Of a stretch of 64,000 nt of DNA, positions 45,814 to 53,827 are shown piece by piece (position 1 is the stretch's first letter; every line of letters begins with the position of its first letter). The position numbers and the translations under genes are program-made. The notes beneath the pieces were generated by a model. The model made no database searches and had not been told where the DNA came from. It worked only from the letters and a program-made list of their open reading frames with translations. The DNA comes from Segetibacter sp. (GTDB taxonomy: Bacteria; Bacteroidota; Bacteroidia; Chitinophagales; Chitinophagaceae), in the NCBI GenBank assembly GCA_028288485.1, contig JAQBNO010000078.1:1-64000 (forward strand), read 5' to 3'.

Positions 45814-46170
45814 CTAATTGTTTTCCGGCCCGGCTTTCCTGCTTATCAGTTTTATCCTGTAAGGGGAAGTAGTGTCGATCGTTAACCCAAGCGGCTCAGC
45901 AGCTTTCACCATTTCACTTTCCCGGCTCTTAAACATCATCTCGCTCTTCAAAGTCTTGTACTCGTATTGCAGGTCTTTCAAACGTCTTCCCGTATCGTTG
46001 ATCTTCCTGATCCTGTTGTCGGACATGTGTCCGTTAGCAATGTAAAAAACTGCAAGTGCAGCTAAAAACAGGAAAAAAGTAATGTTCTTCAGTATCCAAC
46101 TATAGTTAAACAAATCCCCAACAGCACGAAATGCCGAACTCTTTTTCCCTATGTTATTCTCTCCTGCCAT
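45814..46170 (-). CDS. ftsL: FtsL-like cell division protein
   Basis: A 118-residue bitopic protein: cytoplasmic N-terminus, transmembrane helix at ~31-47 (ITFFLFLAALAVFYIAN), then a heptad-rich coiled coil (RIRKINDTGRRLKDLQYEYK). Position between rsmH and ftsI and this layout are those of FtsL in the FtsQLB complex. Sequence similarity within the family is low, so the call rests on topology and synteny. Confidence 0.85.
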   Translation of the reverse strand: MAGENNIGKKSSAFRAVGDLFNYSWILKNITFFLFLAALAVFYIANGHMSDNRIRKINDTGRRLKDLQYEYKTLKSEMMFKSRESEMVKAAEPLGLTIDTTSPYRIKLISRKAGPENN

Positions 46171-46185
46171 ACCAGTTTAAAAAGA

Positions 46186-46255
46186 ATCTTTTTTTATTTT
46201 TAATCAAACTTTTGTTCACCTATTAAACATCCGTTGCGTCGCATTCCGTTCTTCT
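46186..46255 (+). repeat. Dispersed intergenic repeat, copy R (GCGTCGC type)
   Basis: ACATCCGTTGCGTCGCATTCC with core at 46235-46243. Opposite in orientation to copy I 87 bp away (core to core), so transcripts could form a hairpin between them. Confidence 0.65.
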
Positions 46256-46310
46256 TTTAGTAATTCTAATGATCTTTTCCTGTCTTGTATTTTTGTCCTT
46301 CATCTTGTAG

Positions 46311-46372
46311 TAGTACAAGAGTGCGACGCAACGATGTCTAATCTTCATTTCCTGCCTGCTACCAATATTCCA
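46311..46372 (-). repeat. Dispersed intergenic repeat, copy I (GCGACGC type)
   Basis: AGTACAAGAGTGCGACGCAACG with core at 46322-46330, downstream of rsmH on the minus strand, T-rich end poorly conserved (GGAATATTGGTAGCAGG). Partner of the inverted copy R. Confidence 0.7.
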
Positions 46373-46505
46373 AACTATCTATCAAAACCTACTTTAACCC
46401 GGTTAGTTTAGACCTTAAGCCCTGGTGCCCCGAACCCGTTCCTATATCTTTTCAAGTTCTAATTTGTCTCCTTTCTTCGTACTACTTGCTACTAAATACT
46501 TACTA

Positions 46506-47447
46506 CTATTCCCCTTTCCTCTCCGCCACCCTTAGTTTAGCACTTCTGCTCCTCACATTTCTTTTCACCTCTTCTGCACCTGCTGTAATCGGTTTCTTCG
46601 TAATTATTTTCAGCTCATTTTTCCGCTCTTCTCTTGATAACGGGTTTTCATCCTGCACGTCAAAGGTTCCGCTTCTGAAAAAATTCTTAACGAGCCTGTC
46701 CTCTAAAGAATGAAAGGTGATGACTGCAGCCCGACCACCTGGCTTCAATACTGCCGGTATTTGTTCAAGCATTTCTTTCAATGCGCCCAGTTCATCATTC
46801 ACCTCGATTCTCAACGCCTGGAAAACCTGCGCTAAATACTTATTCGGATTTCCTTTTACAACCGGGCTTAACATCGCTTTCAACTGTGCAATTGTTTGTA
46901 ACGGCGTCGAATTGCGCTGCTGCACAATTTGCCTTGCCAGCGTTTTCGAATTGGTCACTTCGCCATATTGCTCGAATAACTTATGCAATTGAGGCTCGGT
47001 ATACTTTTTCAAAATATCCGAAGCGGTGTTTTCCTGGCGCTGGTCCATCCGCATATCCAGGGGACCTTCGAAGCGGGTTGAAAAACCGCGGTCACCTATA
47101 TCGAACTGGTGGCTGCTTACGCCCAGGTCTGCGAGCACTCCATCTACTTTCGCAAACCCATTTAACCGTAAAAACCTTTGTAAATGCCTGAAGTTGTTTG
47201 GCACGAAGACAACACGTTCATCTGGCGGGATATTCTTAACCGCGTCTGCGTCCTGGTCAAAAGCCACTAACTTTCCAGCAGGTCCAAGCTTGTCAAGAAT
47301 TCCGCGGCTATGTCCTCCCCCTCCAAACGTACAATCAACGTAAACTCCCCCTGGCTTTACCTGTAGAGCATCCATTGTTTCATGAAACAAAACGGGCACA
47401 TGGTAAGGCGATGAATGGTGATCGACAATTGTGTTAATGTCTTTCAT
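46506..47447 (-). CDS. rsmH: 16S rRNA (cytosine1402-N4)-methyltransferase
   Basis: Methylates N4 of C1402 in 16S rRNA using S-adenosylmethionine (old name mraW). The 313-residue protein shows HVPVLFHETMDAL at the start, the SAM loop DCTFGGGGHSRGIL, LADLGVSSHQFD and the conserved FHSLEDRLVKNFF. The start at 47447 is 3 bp after the mraZ stop codon, suggesting coupled translation. Confidence 0.97.
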   Translation of the reverse strand: MKDINTIVDHHSSPYHVPVLFHETMDALQVKPGGVYVDCTFGGGGHSRGILDKLGPAGKLVAFDQDADAVKNIPPDERVVFVPNNFRHLQRFLRLNGFAKVDGVLADLGVSSHQFDIGDRGFSTRFEGPLDMRMDQRQENTASDILKKYTEPQLHKLFEQYGEVTNSKTLARQIVQQRNSTPLQTIAQLKAMLSPVVKGNPNKYLAQVFQALRIEVNDELGALKEMLEQIPAVLKPGGRAAVITFHSLEDRLVKNFFRSGTFDVQDENPLSREERKNELKIITKKPITAGAEEVKRNVRSRSAKLRVAERKGE

Positions 47448-47450
47448 GCC

Positions 47451-47909
47451 TTACGTTATTACCGGTTTTGCGGCCATTACTTCGGCTGCCAGGTTGCTAA
47501 AATCTTCCGGAGCCATATCATCAAAGAGCTTTTTATATTTGGTCGAATCCCATATTTCGATTTTGTCGAGAGCTGCGACAAGGATGATATCTTTCGATAA
47601 ATCTGCATACTCCTTTAAAGTTGGTGGCAATAACATTCGGCCTGCAGCATCCAGTTCGACTTCTGTAGCACCTCCTAAAAACTGGCGACGAAATGCACGT
47701 ACTTTTGGATCGAAATCATTCAGTGAATTAATTTTTTGAACAATGGGCTCCCAACTACTCATCGGATATAAGGTCAGGCATTTTTCAATGCCGCGACTTA
47801 ACACAAAAGTGTTCTCGCCTTCCTTCAGCTGCTTTTTGAAACCGGCAGGCAAAAGGAAGCGACCTTTTGGATCGAGTGTAGCCTCATATTCACCGAGAAA
47901 AGCGGCCAT
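47451..47909 (-). CDS. mraZ: Transcriptional regulator MraZ
   Basis: First gene of the dcw cluster, encoding an AbrB-fold DNA-binding protein of two SpoVT/AbrB-like repeats that represses its own operon in other bacteria. The 152-residue product has the family pattern in both halves: LGEYEATLDPKGRFLLPAGF at the start and ATEVELDAAGRMLLPPTLKE in the middle. Four direct repeats fitting the known MraZ box lie 23 bp upstream of the ATG. Confidence 0.96.
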   Translation of the reverse strand: MAAFLGEYEATLDPKGRFLLPAGFKKQLKEGENTFVLSRGIEKCLTLYPMSSWEPIVQKINSLNDFDPKVRAFRRQFLGGATEVELDAAGRMLLPPTLKEYADLSKDIILVAALDKIEIWDSTKYKKLFDDMAPEDFSNLAAEVMAAKPVIT

Positions 47910-47931
47910 TGTTGAAAAAATTATTTGACTT

Positions 47932-47966
47932 TACCATTTATTACCACAAAATAACACTTTTTCCCA
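47932..47966 (-). promoter_or_regulatory. MraZ operator: four 10-bp-spaced boxes
   Basis: On the minus strand TGGGA-aaaag-TGTTA-ttttg-TGGTA-ataaa-TGGTA: four pentamers separated by exactly five bases. Known MraZ boxes are TGGGN direct repeats with 5-bp spacers. The first repeat fits perfectly and the others deviate at one or two bases. The array ends 23 bp from the mraZ start codon and overlaps the likely -7 element, consistent with autorepression. Confidence 0.8.
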
Positions 47967-47979
47967 CTTTTATCACAAA
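47947..47979 (-). promoter_or_regulatory. Probable dcw-cluster promoter
   Basis: On the minus strand TTTG (47976-47979) and TATTTTG (47947-47953) are separated by 22 bases. The -7 element lacks one T compared with TAnnTTTG, so this is a near match. It is embedded in the MraZ boxes. Confidence 0.55.
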
Positions 47980-48209
47980 TAAAGACCAGTTCTTTTTATC
48001 CACAGGCACAATTATGTCCAAAACCGCCGTCAGCTTGCCTTTGCGGACTTTTGTGAGTAATCCTGTTTGTTTTATGTGAATTGCTGTGGATAAGCTGTTG
48101 AAGCAATTAAAAATCAAGGGAATAGGAAGGTTTTTTTGAGCAGGAAATGTGTATATCACGAATAGTCAAAACAAATTTTTACAATAAACCGTTGCAGCGA
48201 AGAAAATTT

Positions 48210-48217
48210 TAAATTTG
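48210..48217 (+). promoter_or_regulatory. queA -7 element
   Basis: TAAATTTG matches TAnnTTTG exactly. The track's start codon (48215) lies inside it, so the real queA start must be the ATG at 48233. No good -33 TTG at the right distance. Confidence 0.6.
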
Positions 48218-48232
48218 CGTTTTTTACCCCTG

Positions 48233-49480
48233 ATGCACCCAAAGAATCTTTCAATAGCCGATTACACCTATCACTTACCAAATGAAAGGATAGCAATTTA
48301 TCCTTTGCCCGAAAGAGACGACAGCAAATTACTGGTGTATGAAAGCGGGAAAATCACCACATCTACTTATCGCAACGTCGATAAATTTCTACCTGCTGAA
48401 ACCCTGCTGGTTTTCAACAACACAAAAGTGGTTGAAGCCCGTTTGCTGTTTCAGAAACCAACAGGCGGTGTAATTGAAATCTTTTGTCTGGAGCCTGATG
48501 ACGAATACAGGGACATTACATCGGCCATGCTTCAAAATGGAAAAGTGAGATGGAAATGTATGGTAGGCGGGGCAAGCAAATGGAAACATGGAATGGTGTT
48601 GCAAAAAGTAATTAATGAAAATGACAGTGAAGTCGTTTTGAATGCTGTGATTGTTGGTCGCTTAACTGATAGTTTCATAATTGAATTATCGTGGCAACCC
48701 GAAGAATTATCGTTTGCAGAAATGCTGCATTTCGCCGGCCTCATTCCATTACCGCCCTACCTCCATCGTAACGCAGAAGAAGAGGATAAAAGCCGCTACC
48801 AAACCCTTTATGCACAAAAGGATGGTTCGGTAGCCGCTCCAACTGCCGGACTTCATTTTACAGATACAGTATTTGCTAAACTTGCTTCGAAACATATAGA
48901 AAAGGAATTTATTACGCTACATGTAGGTGCAGGCACTTTTAAACCTGTGAAAAGTGAAACAATGGAGGAGCACGACATGCATGCTGAGTTTATAGATGTT
49001 TCAATCGCAGCTATTCAGAATTTAATTAACCATACAGGTAAAACGATTGTTGCTGTAGGTACAACTTCATTACGTACAATCGAAAGCCTTTTTTGGATGG
49101 GGGTAAAAGTTATTACGAGGCCTGGTACTTTGCCGGAAGAATTGACGATAACTCAATGGGAACCTTATGAAATAGAATTTGATAGGATGACAACAAAGGA
49201 TGCACTGCAGGGCTTACTAGCATGGATGAATAAAAACAGTATAAAGCGACTAATAACTAAAACGCATATTCTTATTGCACCACCTTATAGGCTGAAGGTT
49301 GCTAATGGTATTATAACCAACTTCCACCAACCGCAATCAACCTTGCTTCTCCTGGTAAGTTCAATTGTTCAAGAAGATTGGAAGAAGATCTACCAATACG
49401 CGATGGAAAACGAATTCCGGTTTTTGAGTTATGGAGACGGGTGTTTGTTGTGGGATAATAGCAAAGAAGAAATTGAGTAA
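48233..49480 (+). CDS. queA: S-adenosylmethionine:tRNA ribosyltransferase-isomerase
   Basis: Penultimate step of queuosine synthesis: transfers and isomerises the ribosyl moiety of SAM to preQ1 in tRNA. Start placed at 48233 (MHPKNLSIADYTYHLP) because the upstream ATG falls in the promoter. The 415-residue protein keeps the family motifs SVAAPTAGLHFTD, LHVGAGTFKPV and TNFHQPQSTLLLLVS. Compared with E. coli QueA (356 residues) it is longer, through insertions in the N-terminal half, as in Bacteroidota homologues. Confidence 0.95.
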   Translation: MHPKNLSIADYTYHLPNERIAIYPLPERDDSKLLVYESGKITTSTYRNVDKFLPAETLLVFNNTKVVEARLLFQKPTGGVIEIFCLEPDDEYRDITSAMLQNGKVRWKCMVGGASKWKHGMVLQKVINENDSEVVLNAVIVGRLTDSFIIELSWQPEELSFAEMLHFAGLIPLPPYLHRNAEEEDKSRYQTLYAQKDGSVAAPTAGLHFTDTVFAKLASKHIEKEFITLHVGAGTFKPVKSETMEEHDMHAEFIDVSIAAIQNLINHTGKTIVAVGTTSLRTIESLFWMGVKVITRPGTLPEELTITQWEPYEIEFDRMTTKDALQGLLAWMNKNSIKRLITKTHILIAPPYRLKVANGIITNFHQPQSTLLLLVSSIVQEDWKKIYQYAMENEFRFLSYGDGCLLWDNSKEEIE

Positions 49481-49523
49481 TTATGAAAGACCTTATCTTA
49501 CAGCTTCTACTAACGGTTAGCTA

Positions 49524-50861
49524 CTAACTCTTCTCAGCTAAAGGAACTTCAACCGTAAAACAACTGCCCTTTCCTAAAGTACTTTCTACTTTTATTCGTC
49601 CTTTATGAACATCTATTACGGTTTTTACATAACTCATTCCAAGGCCAAAGCCTTTAACGTTATGAATGTTACCTGTGTGTGCCCTGTAAAATTTTTCAAA
49701 AACACGTTTTACGGTTTCTTTATTCATTCCAATTCCATTGTCCTGGATCTTGATTTGGAGATATCTTCCGTGGTTGCTGGTAACAATCCTTAAAACAAGC
49801 TGCTCTTTTGAGTATTTAATTGCATTGTCAATTAAGTTAGAAAGTAAATTGGTAAAATGTGCTTCATCGGCAATTATTTCATCATCCTTTGCTTCAAAAT
49901 GCAAATCTACCTGCCCGTTTTTATCTTTAATCTGTAGCTGGTAATTGTTAAGTGCACTCTCAATCAAGGTATGTGTATGCACTTTCTTCATGTCCAATTT
50001 CAACTCCTGCTTATCCAGCAGGGCAGCCTGCAAAATCGTCTCAACGTGCTTATTCATCCGCTTGTTTTCCTCTTTAATGATGCCGCTGAAATAACTCATC
50101 TTTTCGGGCTGAGAGAGAACCTTTTCATTTCTCAATGCGTCAACAGCAAGCGAAATAGTAGCAAGCGGCGTTTTAAATTCATGCGTCATGTTATTGATGA
50201 AATCGGTCTTGATCTCACTCAATTTCTTTTGCCTTAATAACGCCTGTATGGTAACCCCAAAAGCAGTAACAATTATAAAAGTAAAAACGAGCGCACCAAT
50301 AATCATCCAGATCATCGACTCCCAAACCTGCGTTTTTAGATCGGGTATAATTAGTATCAGGTGCTCAAAAGGCACGAGTCCTTCCATATTCGTTCCGGTT
50401 TCAGGAACAATGGGAACAATTACAGTTCTGTTATGAATCGTGTCGTCCGATTCCTTAACAAAATTTGCCGTTTGCATTTCCAGGTTATAGGCATTTGAAT
50501 TTGAGGTAATCCCAAATTCAAAATGAATATCACGGATGTCTTTCTCATCAAAAGCCTTTAACAGTTTTTCATTAACTTCAAAATCTGAATAGTGTTGAGA
50601 AATAGTTGGCCTTGAATAGCCGATTCCAAAATCCTCGGGAAGCAGGGAAAGATTCTGTTTTCGTGGAATTTTCATGTAAGGAGCTGAAGATGCCTGCCTG
50701 CTTAAATCCATTGCTACTTCCGTTCCGGCTTCCTCCGCCTTTTGTAACAATTGTGCCTGTCTTAATTTCGTCATATCACTAAACCAGCTTACCTGCAGTA
50801 CAATTAAGCCAAGTAAGGAAAGTGTTATAAGTACAATAATTACAGGGAAAATTCTCTTCAT
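49524..50861 (-). CDS. Sensor histidine kinase (orphan)
   Basis: A 445-residue membrane kinase: transmembrane helices at ~5-27 and ~183-205 enclose a periplasmic sensor region of about 150 residues with no recognised fold. HisKA (NNMTHEFKTPLATIS, phospho-accepting His ~227) and the HATPase domain (DNAIKYS N-box, DNGIGM G1-box, GFGLGMSYVK G2-box) are intact. No response-regulator gene is adjacent. A TAnnTTTG element ends 6 bp upstream of the ATG, implying a leaderless or nearly leaderless mRNA. Confidence 0.93.
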   Translation of the reverse strand: MKRIFPVIIVLITLSLLGLIVLQVSWFSDMTKLRQAQLLQKAEEAGTEVAMDLSRQASSAPYMKIPRKQNLSLLPEDFGIGYSRPTISQHYSDFEVNEKLLKAFDEKDIRDIHFEFGITSNSNAYNLEMQTANFVKESDDTIHNRTVIVPIVPETGTNMEGLVPFEHLILIIPDLKTQVWESMIWMIIGALVFTFIIVTAFGVTIQALLRQKKLSEIKTDFINNMTHEFKTPLATISLAVDALRNEKVLSQPEKMSYFSGIIKEENKRMNKHVETILQAALLDKQELKLDMKKVHTHTLIESALNNYQLQIKDKNGQVDLHFEAKDDEIIADEAHFTNLLSNLIDNAIKYSKEQLVLRIVTSNHGRYLQIKIQDNGIGMNKETVKRVFEKFYRAHTGNIHNVKGFGLGMSYVKTVIDVHKGRIKVESTLGKGSCFTVEVPLAEKS

Positions 50862-50866
50862 CGATA

Positions 50867-50874
50867 CAAATATA
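50867..50874 (-). promoter_or_regulatory. -7 element abutting the histidine kinase start codon
   Basis: TATATTTG on the minus strand matches TAnnTTTG and leaves only five bases before the ATG, so the transcript would start at or next to the start codon. Confidence 0.5.
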
Positions 50875-50997
50875 GAATTGTATACTGCGGTTTAATTATT
50901 TCATTATAAACTTTAAGGTTTTTAACTGCTTATTGACACACAAATAATTTTTTCAGAAATAGCTTTAAGAATTCTTATTAAATGCTAACTTTTCAAT

Positions 50998-51549
50998 ATG
51001 GACGAGATAATGCCAGGAAAACTTTTAATTGCTGACCCTTTTTTGAGGGATCCTAACTTTATGCGATCTGTTGTTTTCATGTGCGAACATAAAGAGATCG
51101 GAAGTTTTGGCTTTGTTTTAAACAGGAAATACGACCAGTTTTTGGGTGAACTTATAATGGGACTTGAAACTTCTAACTTTCCCGTTTATTATGGTGGCCC
51201 CGTGCAGGTAGATACGATTCACTTTTTGCATCAGCGTCCCGAGCTTATCCCCGGAGGGGTGGAAGTAACTGACGGAATATTCTGGGGCGGCGATTTTGAG
51301 ATTGTTGTTCAGCTTATTAAGGCCAACAGGCTTACAAGCAGGGATATTCGTTTTTTTATTGGCTATAGCGGATGGGGAGAAGGACAATTGGAAGAAGAAA
51401 TGAAACTAAAAAGCTGGATAACCGGCGAAGGAACCCGAAAATTAATATTTCCAACCAGCGTCGATAATACCTGGAAAGAGGCACTTAAACAATTAGGTGG
51501 AGAGTATGTGCAAATGGTAAACTATCCCATCGACCCTCAACTGAATTAG
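50998..51549 (+). CDS. YqgE/AlgH family protein
   Basis: A 183-residue cytoplasmic protein of the widely distributed UPF0301 (YqgE/AlgH) family, function unknown. Signatures MPGKLLIADPFLRDPNFMRS at the N-terminus, GSFGFVLNR, and the GYSGWGEGQLEEEMKLKSW stretch that defines the family are present. Monocistronic; repeat copy S lies downstream. Confidence 0.95.
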   Translation: MDEIMPGKLLIADPFLRDPNFMRSVVFMCEHKEIGSFGFVLNRKYDQFLGELIMGLETSNFPVYYGGPVQVDTIHFLHQRPELIPGGVEVTDGIFWGGDFEIVVQLIKANRLTSRDIRFFIGYSGWGEGQLEEEMKLKSWITGEGTRKLIFPTSVDNTWKEALKQLGGEYVQMVNYPIDPQLN

Positions 51550-51640
51550 TTGAAGATGAATACGGTTTTAAAAACAACGGATTGACATCATTCAATCTAA
51601 CCTCTATCGCCATACATTATAGTTCCCCTCCTATCGCACG

Positions 51641-51703
51641 AAGTTTTTTGGGTAGTCGCCTGCAAAACATTATTCAGCATCGTTGCGTCGCACACTTCTA
51701 CTG
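51641..51703 (+). repeat. Dispersed intergenic repeat, copy S (GCGTCGC type)
   Basis: Near-consensus: GAAGTTTTTTGGGTAGTCGC, ATTATTCAGCATCG, core TGCGTCGCA at 51684-51692, CACTTCTACTGTAAAAC. T-rich end faces YqgE, but the gap is convergent. Confidence 0.8.
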
Positions 51704-51744
51704 TAAAACAATATTGTTCGCCGGTGTAGGGTGGCATAAAACGG

Positions 51745-51784
51745 TGAATGGTAGAGACGCAATGCGTTGCGTCTCTACCATTCA
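51745..51784. repeat. Perfect 18-bp-arm palindrome (GTAGAGACGC type)
   Basis: TGAATGGTAGAGACGCAA and its exact complement around a 4-base TGCG loop. The GGTAGAGACGC arm recalls palindromic repeats that are common between genes in Bacteroidota and cyanobacteria. Seen once in this window. Confidence 0.85.
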
Positions 51785-51908
51785 ATTACGACCATAACCG
51801 CTTCCGCCGGGATAAAAAAGACGAACGGATTGCGCCCGCTCCCCGACAGCGGATTTTGACGGCAACGATATTTAACCCGAGTTACCATGTTTGTATCAAA
51901 ATATCTAC

Positions 51909-51943
51909 AAAAAAAGAGACCGTCTTTTTAATGGACAGTCTCT
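51909..51943 (-). terminator. Terminator of the outer-membrane protein gene
   Basis: On the minus strand GAGACTGTC / GACGGTCTC (one mismatch) followed by a T-run, about 25 bp after the stop codon at 51967. Confidence 0.75.
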
Positions 51944-51966
51944 GTTAATTTAACCAACCGAATTAT

Positions 51967-52596
51967 TTATTTAAGCGAAAACACGATACCTGCGTTCACT
52001 CCTACACTGTTCAACTTTGTGAGCTCGTTTTTGTTATAATTCACATAGTTATAAGTAGCCCCCAGCTTAAACCCGGTTTGCGGTATTTTTTTTCCAAAAG
52101 GAATTTGGATACCACCGCCTACCTGGGCAGCAAAAGGAGCGGCGCCTTCAGTTCCGCCAAACTCTCCGAGGTATTGACCATAATTAACCAAATTAACACC
52201 GGCACCGGCAGAAACATATGGCTGAACTATTGCAGTTGCAGAACCTCCCATAGGGTAAAAAGTTCCTCGTAAAAGCACGGGAGTAACATCCATTGAATTC
52301 GTTACTACAGCTGACACAGTTTGGCCACCATTTAATTTATAAACCTGCCTGTCGAATTTCTCATAATAGTTTTGATAGCCCGAATTTAAACCAAGAGAGA
52401 ACTTAGGATTTAAAACATAACTGATCTCACCAGTTGCACCTCTAAATGAAGTCTTACTAATGTAATCGTTCTTAAAACTTCCTACCGGAGCACTCACATT
52501 GTAGCTCAGCTCCATTTTTAATTTACTTTGAGCAGACGCAGTAATGCTGATGCATGCTGCTATCACTGTCATAAATATTACAACTTTCTGTTTCAT
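51967..52596 (-). CDS. Outer-membrane beta-barrel protein
   Basis: A 209-residue exported protein: signal peptide at residues 1-22 (ISITASAQ cleavage region) and then amphipathic beta strands ending in the aromatic-terminated VGVNAGIVFSLK, as in small eight-stranded barrels (OmpX/PorT-like). Follows the DUF4136 lipoprotein gene by 6 bp on the same strand, so the two are co-transcribed. Function unknown. Confidence 0.8.
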   Translation of the reverse strand: MKQKVVIFMTVIAACISITASAQSKLKMELSYNVSAPVGSFKNDYISKTSFRGATGEISYVLNPKFSLGLNSGYQNYYEKFDRQVYKLNGGQTVSAVVTNSMDVTPVLLRGTFYPMGGSATAIVQPYVSAGAGVNLVNYGQYLGEFGGTEGAAPFAAQVGGGIQIPFGKKIPQTGFKLGATYNYVNYNKNELTKLNSVGVNAGIVFSLK

Positions 52597-52602
52597 ACTA
52601 TT

Positions 52603-53235
52603 TTATAAAGATTTTAAATAAGGGGATTGATCAAATAACATTTTAACCTGGTTGGGAGCAGTAGCGGCATCGAAAATTCCTGAACCCCTAATCAAGCCTG
52701 TCCAAATAACATTAATCCTGTTTGCTGTTGCCGCATTCTTCAGGTCTAGCATATCTACAGAAAGCGCCCCTTCCCTGATTTGGTAAGTAGCATAACTATA
52801 GGGACTGTAGTAACCATAACCACCGTAACCGTAATAAAACGGATCCCAATAACCGCCGTAATTCCCGTAATAGTTATTGTAACTAATTACACCTGTTGAG
52901 GTATTAAAAATCCTGGTTACATTGATGCCGACGTCGGGACTCGAATTCTTATTAACCATTGTATAGCCACTTTCCTGCATTTCAGTCTTCACTGCATTAA
53001 TAAACGCCTGGTCTACCGTGTTTAACTGCTTCGAAGCCTGCCCGTCGTTAATAACTGCAACTGAATCAGAAATACTGAACGTCTTAAAGGCTGAGTAGTT
53101 AGCAGTTGAATCATGATCCGTTATATAGATACGGGATTCCGCAGCAGTGAGGTTTCCCAAAGGATCTTTAGAGCAACTAGCAAATACTGTTACCATAGCC
53201 AGTACACTTACCCACAAAACATTTTTGCTTTTCAT
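52603..53235 (-). CDS. DUF4136-type lipoprotein
   Basis: A 210-residue lipoprotein with lipobox VFASC (Cys ~21), probably anchored in the outer membrane. The body has the DUF4136 pattern (YSAFKTFSISDS, then VDQAFINAVKTEMQESGY), including a Tyr/Gly-rich loop (YYGYGGYGYYSPYSY). The C-terminal helix follows the ANRINVIWTGLIRG motif. First gene of a two-gene unit with the outer-membrane protein. Function unknown; the DUF assignment is by eye. Confidence 0.75.
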   Translation of the reverse strand: MKSKNVLWVSVLAMVTVFASCSKDPLGNLTAAESRIYITDHDSTANYSAFKTFSISDSVAVINDGQASKQLNTVDQAFINAVKTEMQESGYTMVNKNSSPDVGINVTRIFNTSTGVISYNNYYGNYGGYWDPFYYGYGGYGYYSPYSYATYQIREGALSVDMLDLKNAATANRINVIWTGLIRGSGIFDAATAPNQVKMLFDQSPYLKSL

Positions 53236-53474
53236 TTTTGTTTCCTTTTATTAATTGATTTGTTGAACAGTTTATTAAATCAAATTAGATGCCTATGCCA
53301 ATTAAAGAAACATTAAAACGCCCCTATTTGAAGAAAAAGCGGCGATTTAATAAATCTTTACATTGCTTATAAGGATTGGCGTCGAGGCGTTAGTATAACG
53401 GACAAAGGAATGTAGATGTTGAAAATGTCATTTCAGGTAGACCTTCTGCCAAAAAAGATGTTATTAAGCGAAAA

Positions 53475-53504
53475 ATAAAAGGCCCTCAACAATGTTGAGG
53501 GCCT
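53475..53504 (-). terminator. atpC terminator
   Basis: Perfect stem GGCCCTCAAC / GTTGAGGGCC with AAT loop, followed on the minus strand by TTTTATTTTT, 22 bp after the atpC stop codon. Confidence 0.9.
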
Positions 53505-53525
53505 ACACAAAAATTTATTAGCAAT

Positions 53526-53777
53526 TTATAACTCTGTCGCTCCTTCTACCAAAACCGTCGCCTTATTATTGAGGACTTCCACAAAGCCGCCTTCAATCCT
53601 GAAATGGGCAGTTGTTGTTTTATCTTTTAAAACCTTCAGATTGCCTTTTCCCAAAGCGCTCACGATAGGTGCGTGCCGGTTAAGTACTTCAAATTTTCCA
53701 TCGATACCAGGCAACTGAACCCCGTATACTTCGCCGCTATATATTCTTTTCTCGGGAGTTAATATTTCTAAAGTCAT
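53526..53777 (-). CDS. atpC: F1F0-ATP synthase epsilon subunit
   Basis: Rotor subunit of F1. Start at 53777 (MTLEILTPEKRIYSGEV) gives 83 residues, consisting of the N-terminal beta-sandwich only; the C-terminal helical hairpin that inhibits ATPase in E. coli is missing, as in other Bacteroidota. Motifs VQLPGIDGKFEVLNRHAPIV and the GGFVEVLNNKATVL region confirm it. It is separated from atpD by about 500 bp occupied by a dead gene. Confidence 0.92.
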   Translation of the reverse strand: MTLEILTPEKRIYSGEVYGVQLPGIDGKFEVLNRHAPIVSALGKGNLKVLKDKTTTAHFRIEGGFVEVLNNKATVLVEGATEL

Positions 53778-53827
53778 AAATAGTATTGAGATATTAGTAG
53801 CAAGTAGTAAGATAGGCAAACTACCTC

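Larger units (their letters stand above)
46171..46505. other. rsmH-ftsL gap with inverted repeat pair
   Basis: An unusually long 335-bp gap for this operon position. It contains repeat copies R and I facing each other, and near rsmH a TACTTGCTACTAAATACTTA simple-sequence stretch. No ORF is credible. Confidence 0.6.
47910..48232. other. Divergent control region mraZ/queA
   Basis: The 323-bp gap holds the dcw promoter with MraZ boxes on one side (47932-47979) and the queA promoter on the other (48210-48217). The stretch between (47980-48200) shows no ORF of interest. Confidence 0.7.
51550..51966. other. Convergent gap with two different repeats
   Basis: A 417-bp gap holding copy S of the dispersed repeat, a large perfect hairpin palindrome and a terminator for the minus-strand gene. 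Track ORFs here are translations of these repeats. Confidence 0.6.

Noticed and set aside
48215-48232. First ATG of the queA ORF
   Set aside because: It lies within the TAAATTTG promoter element, so it would not be transcribed.
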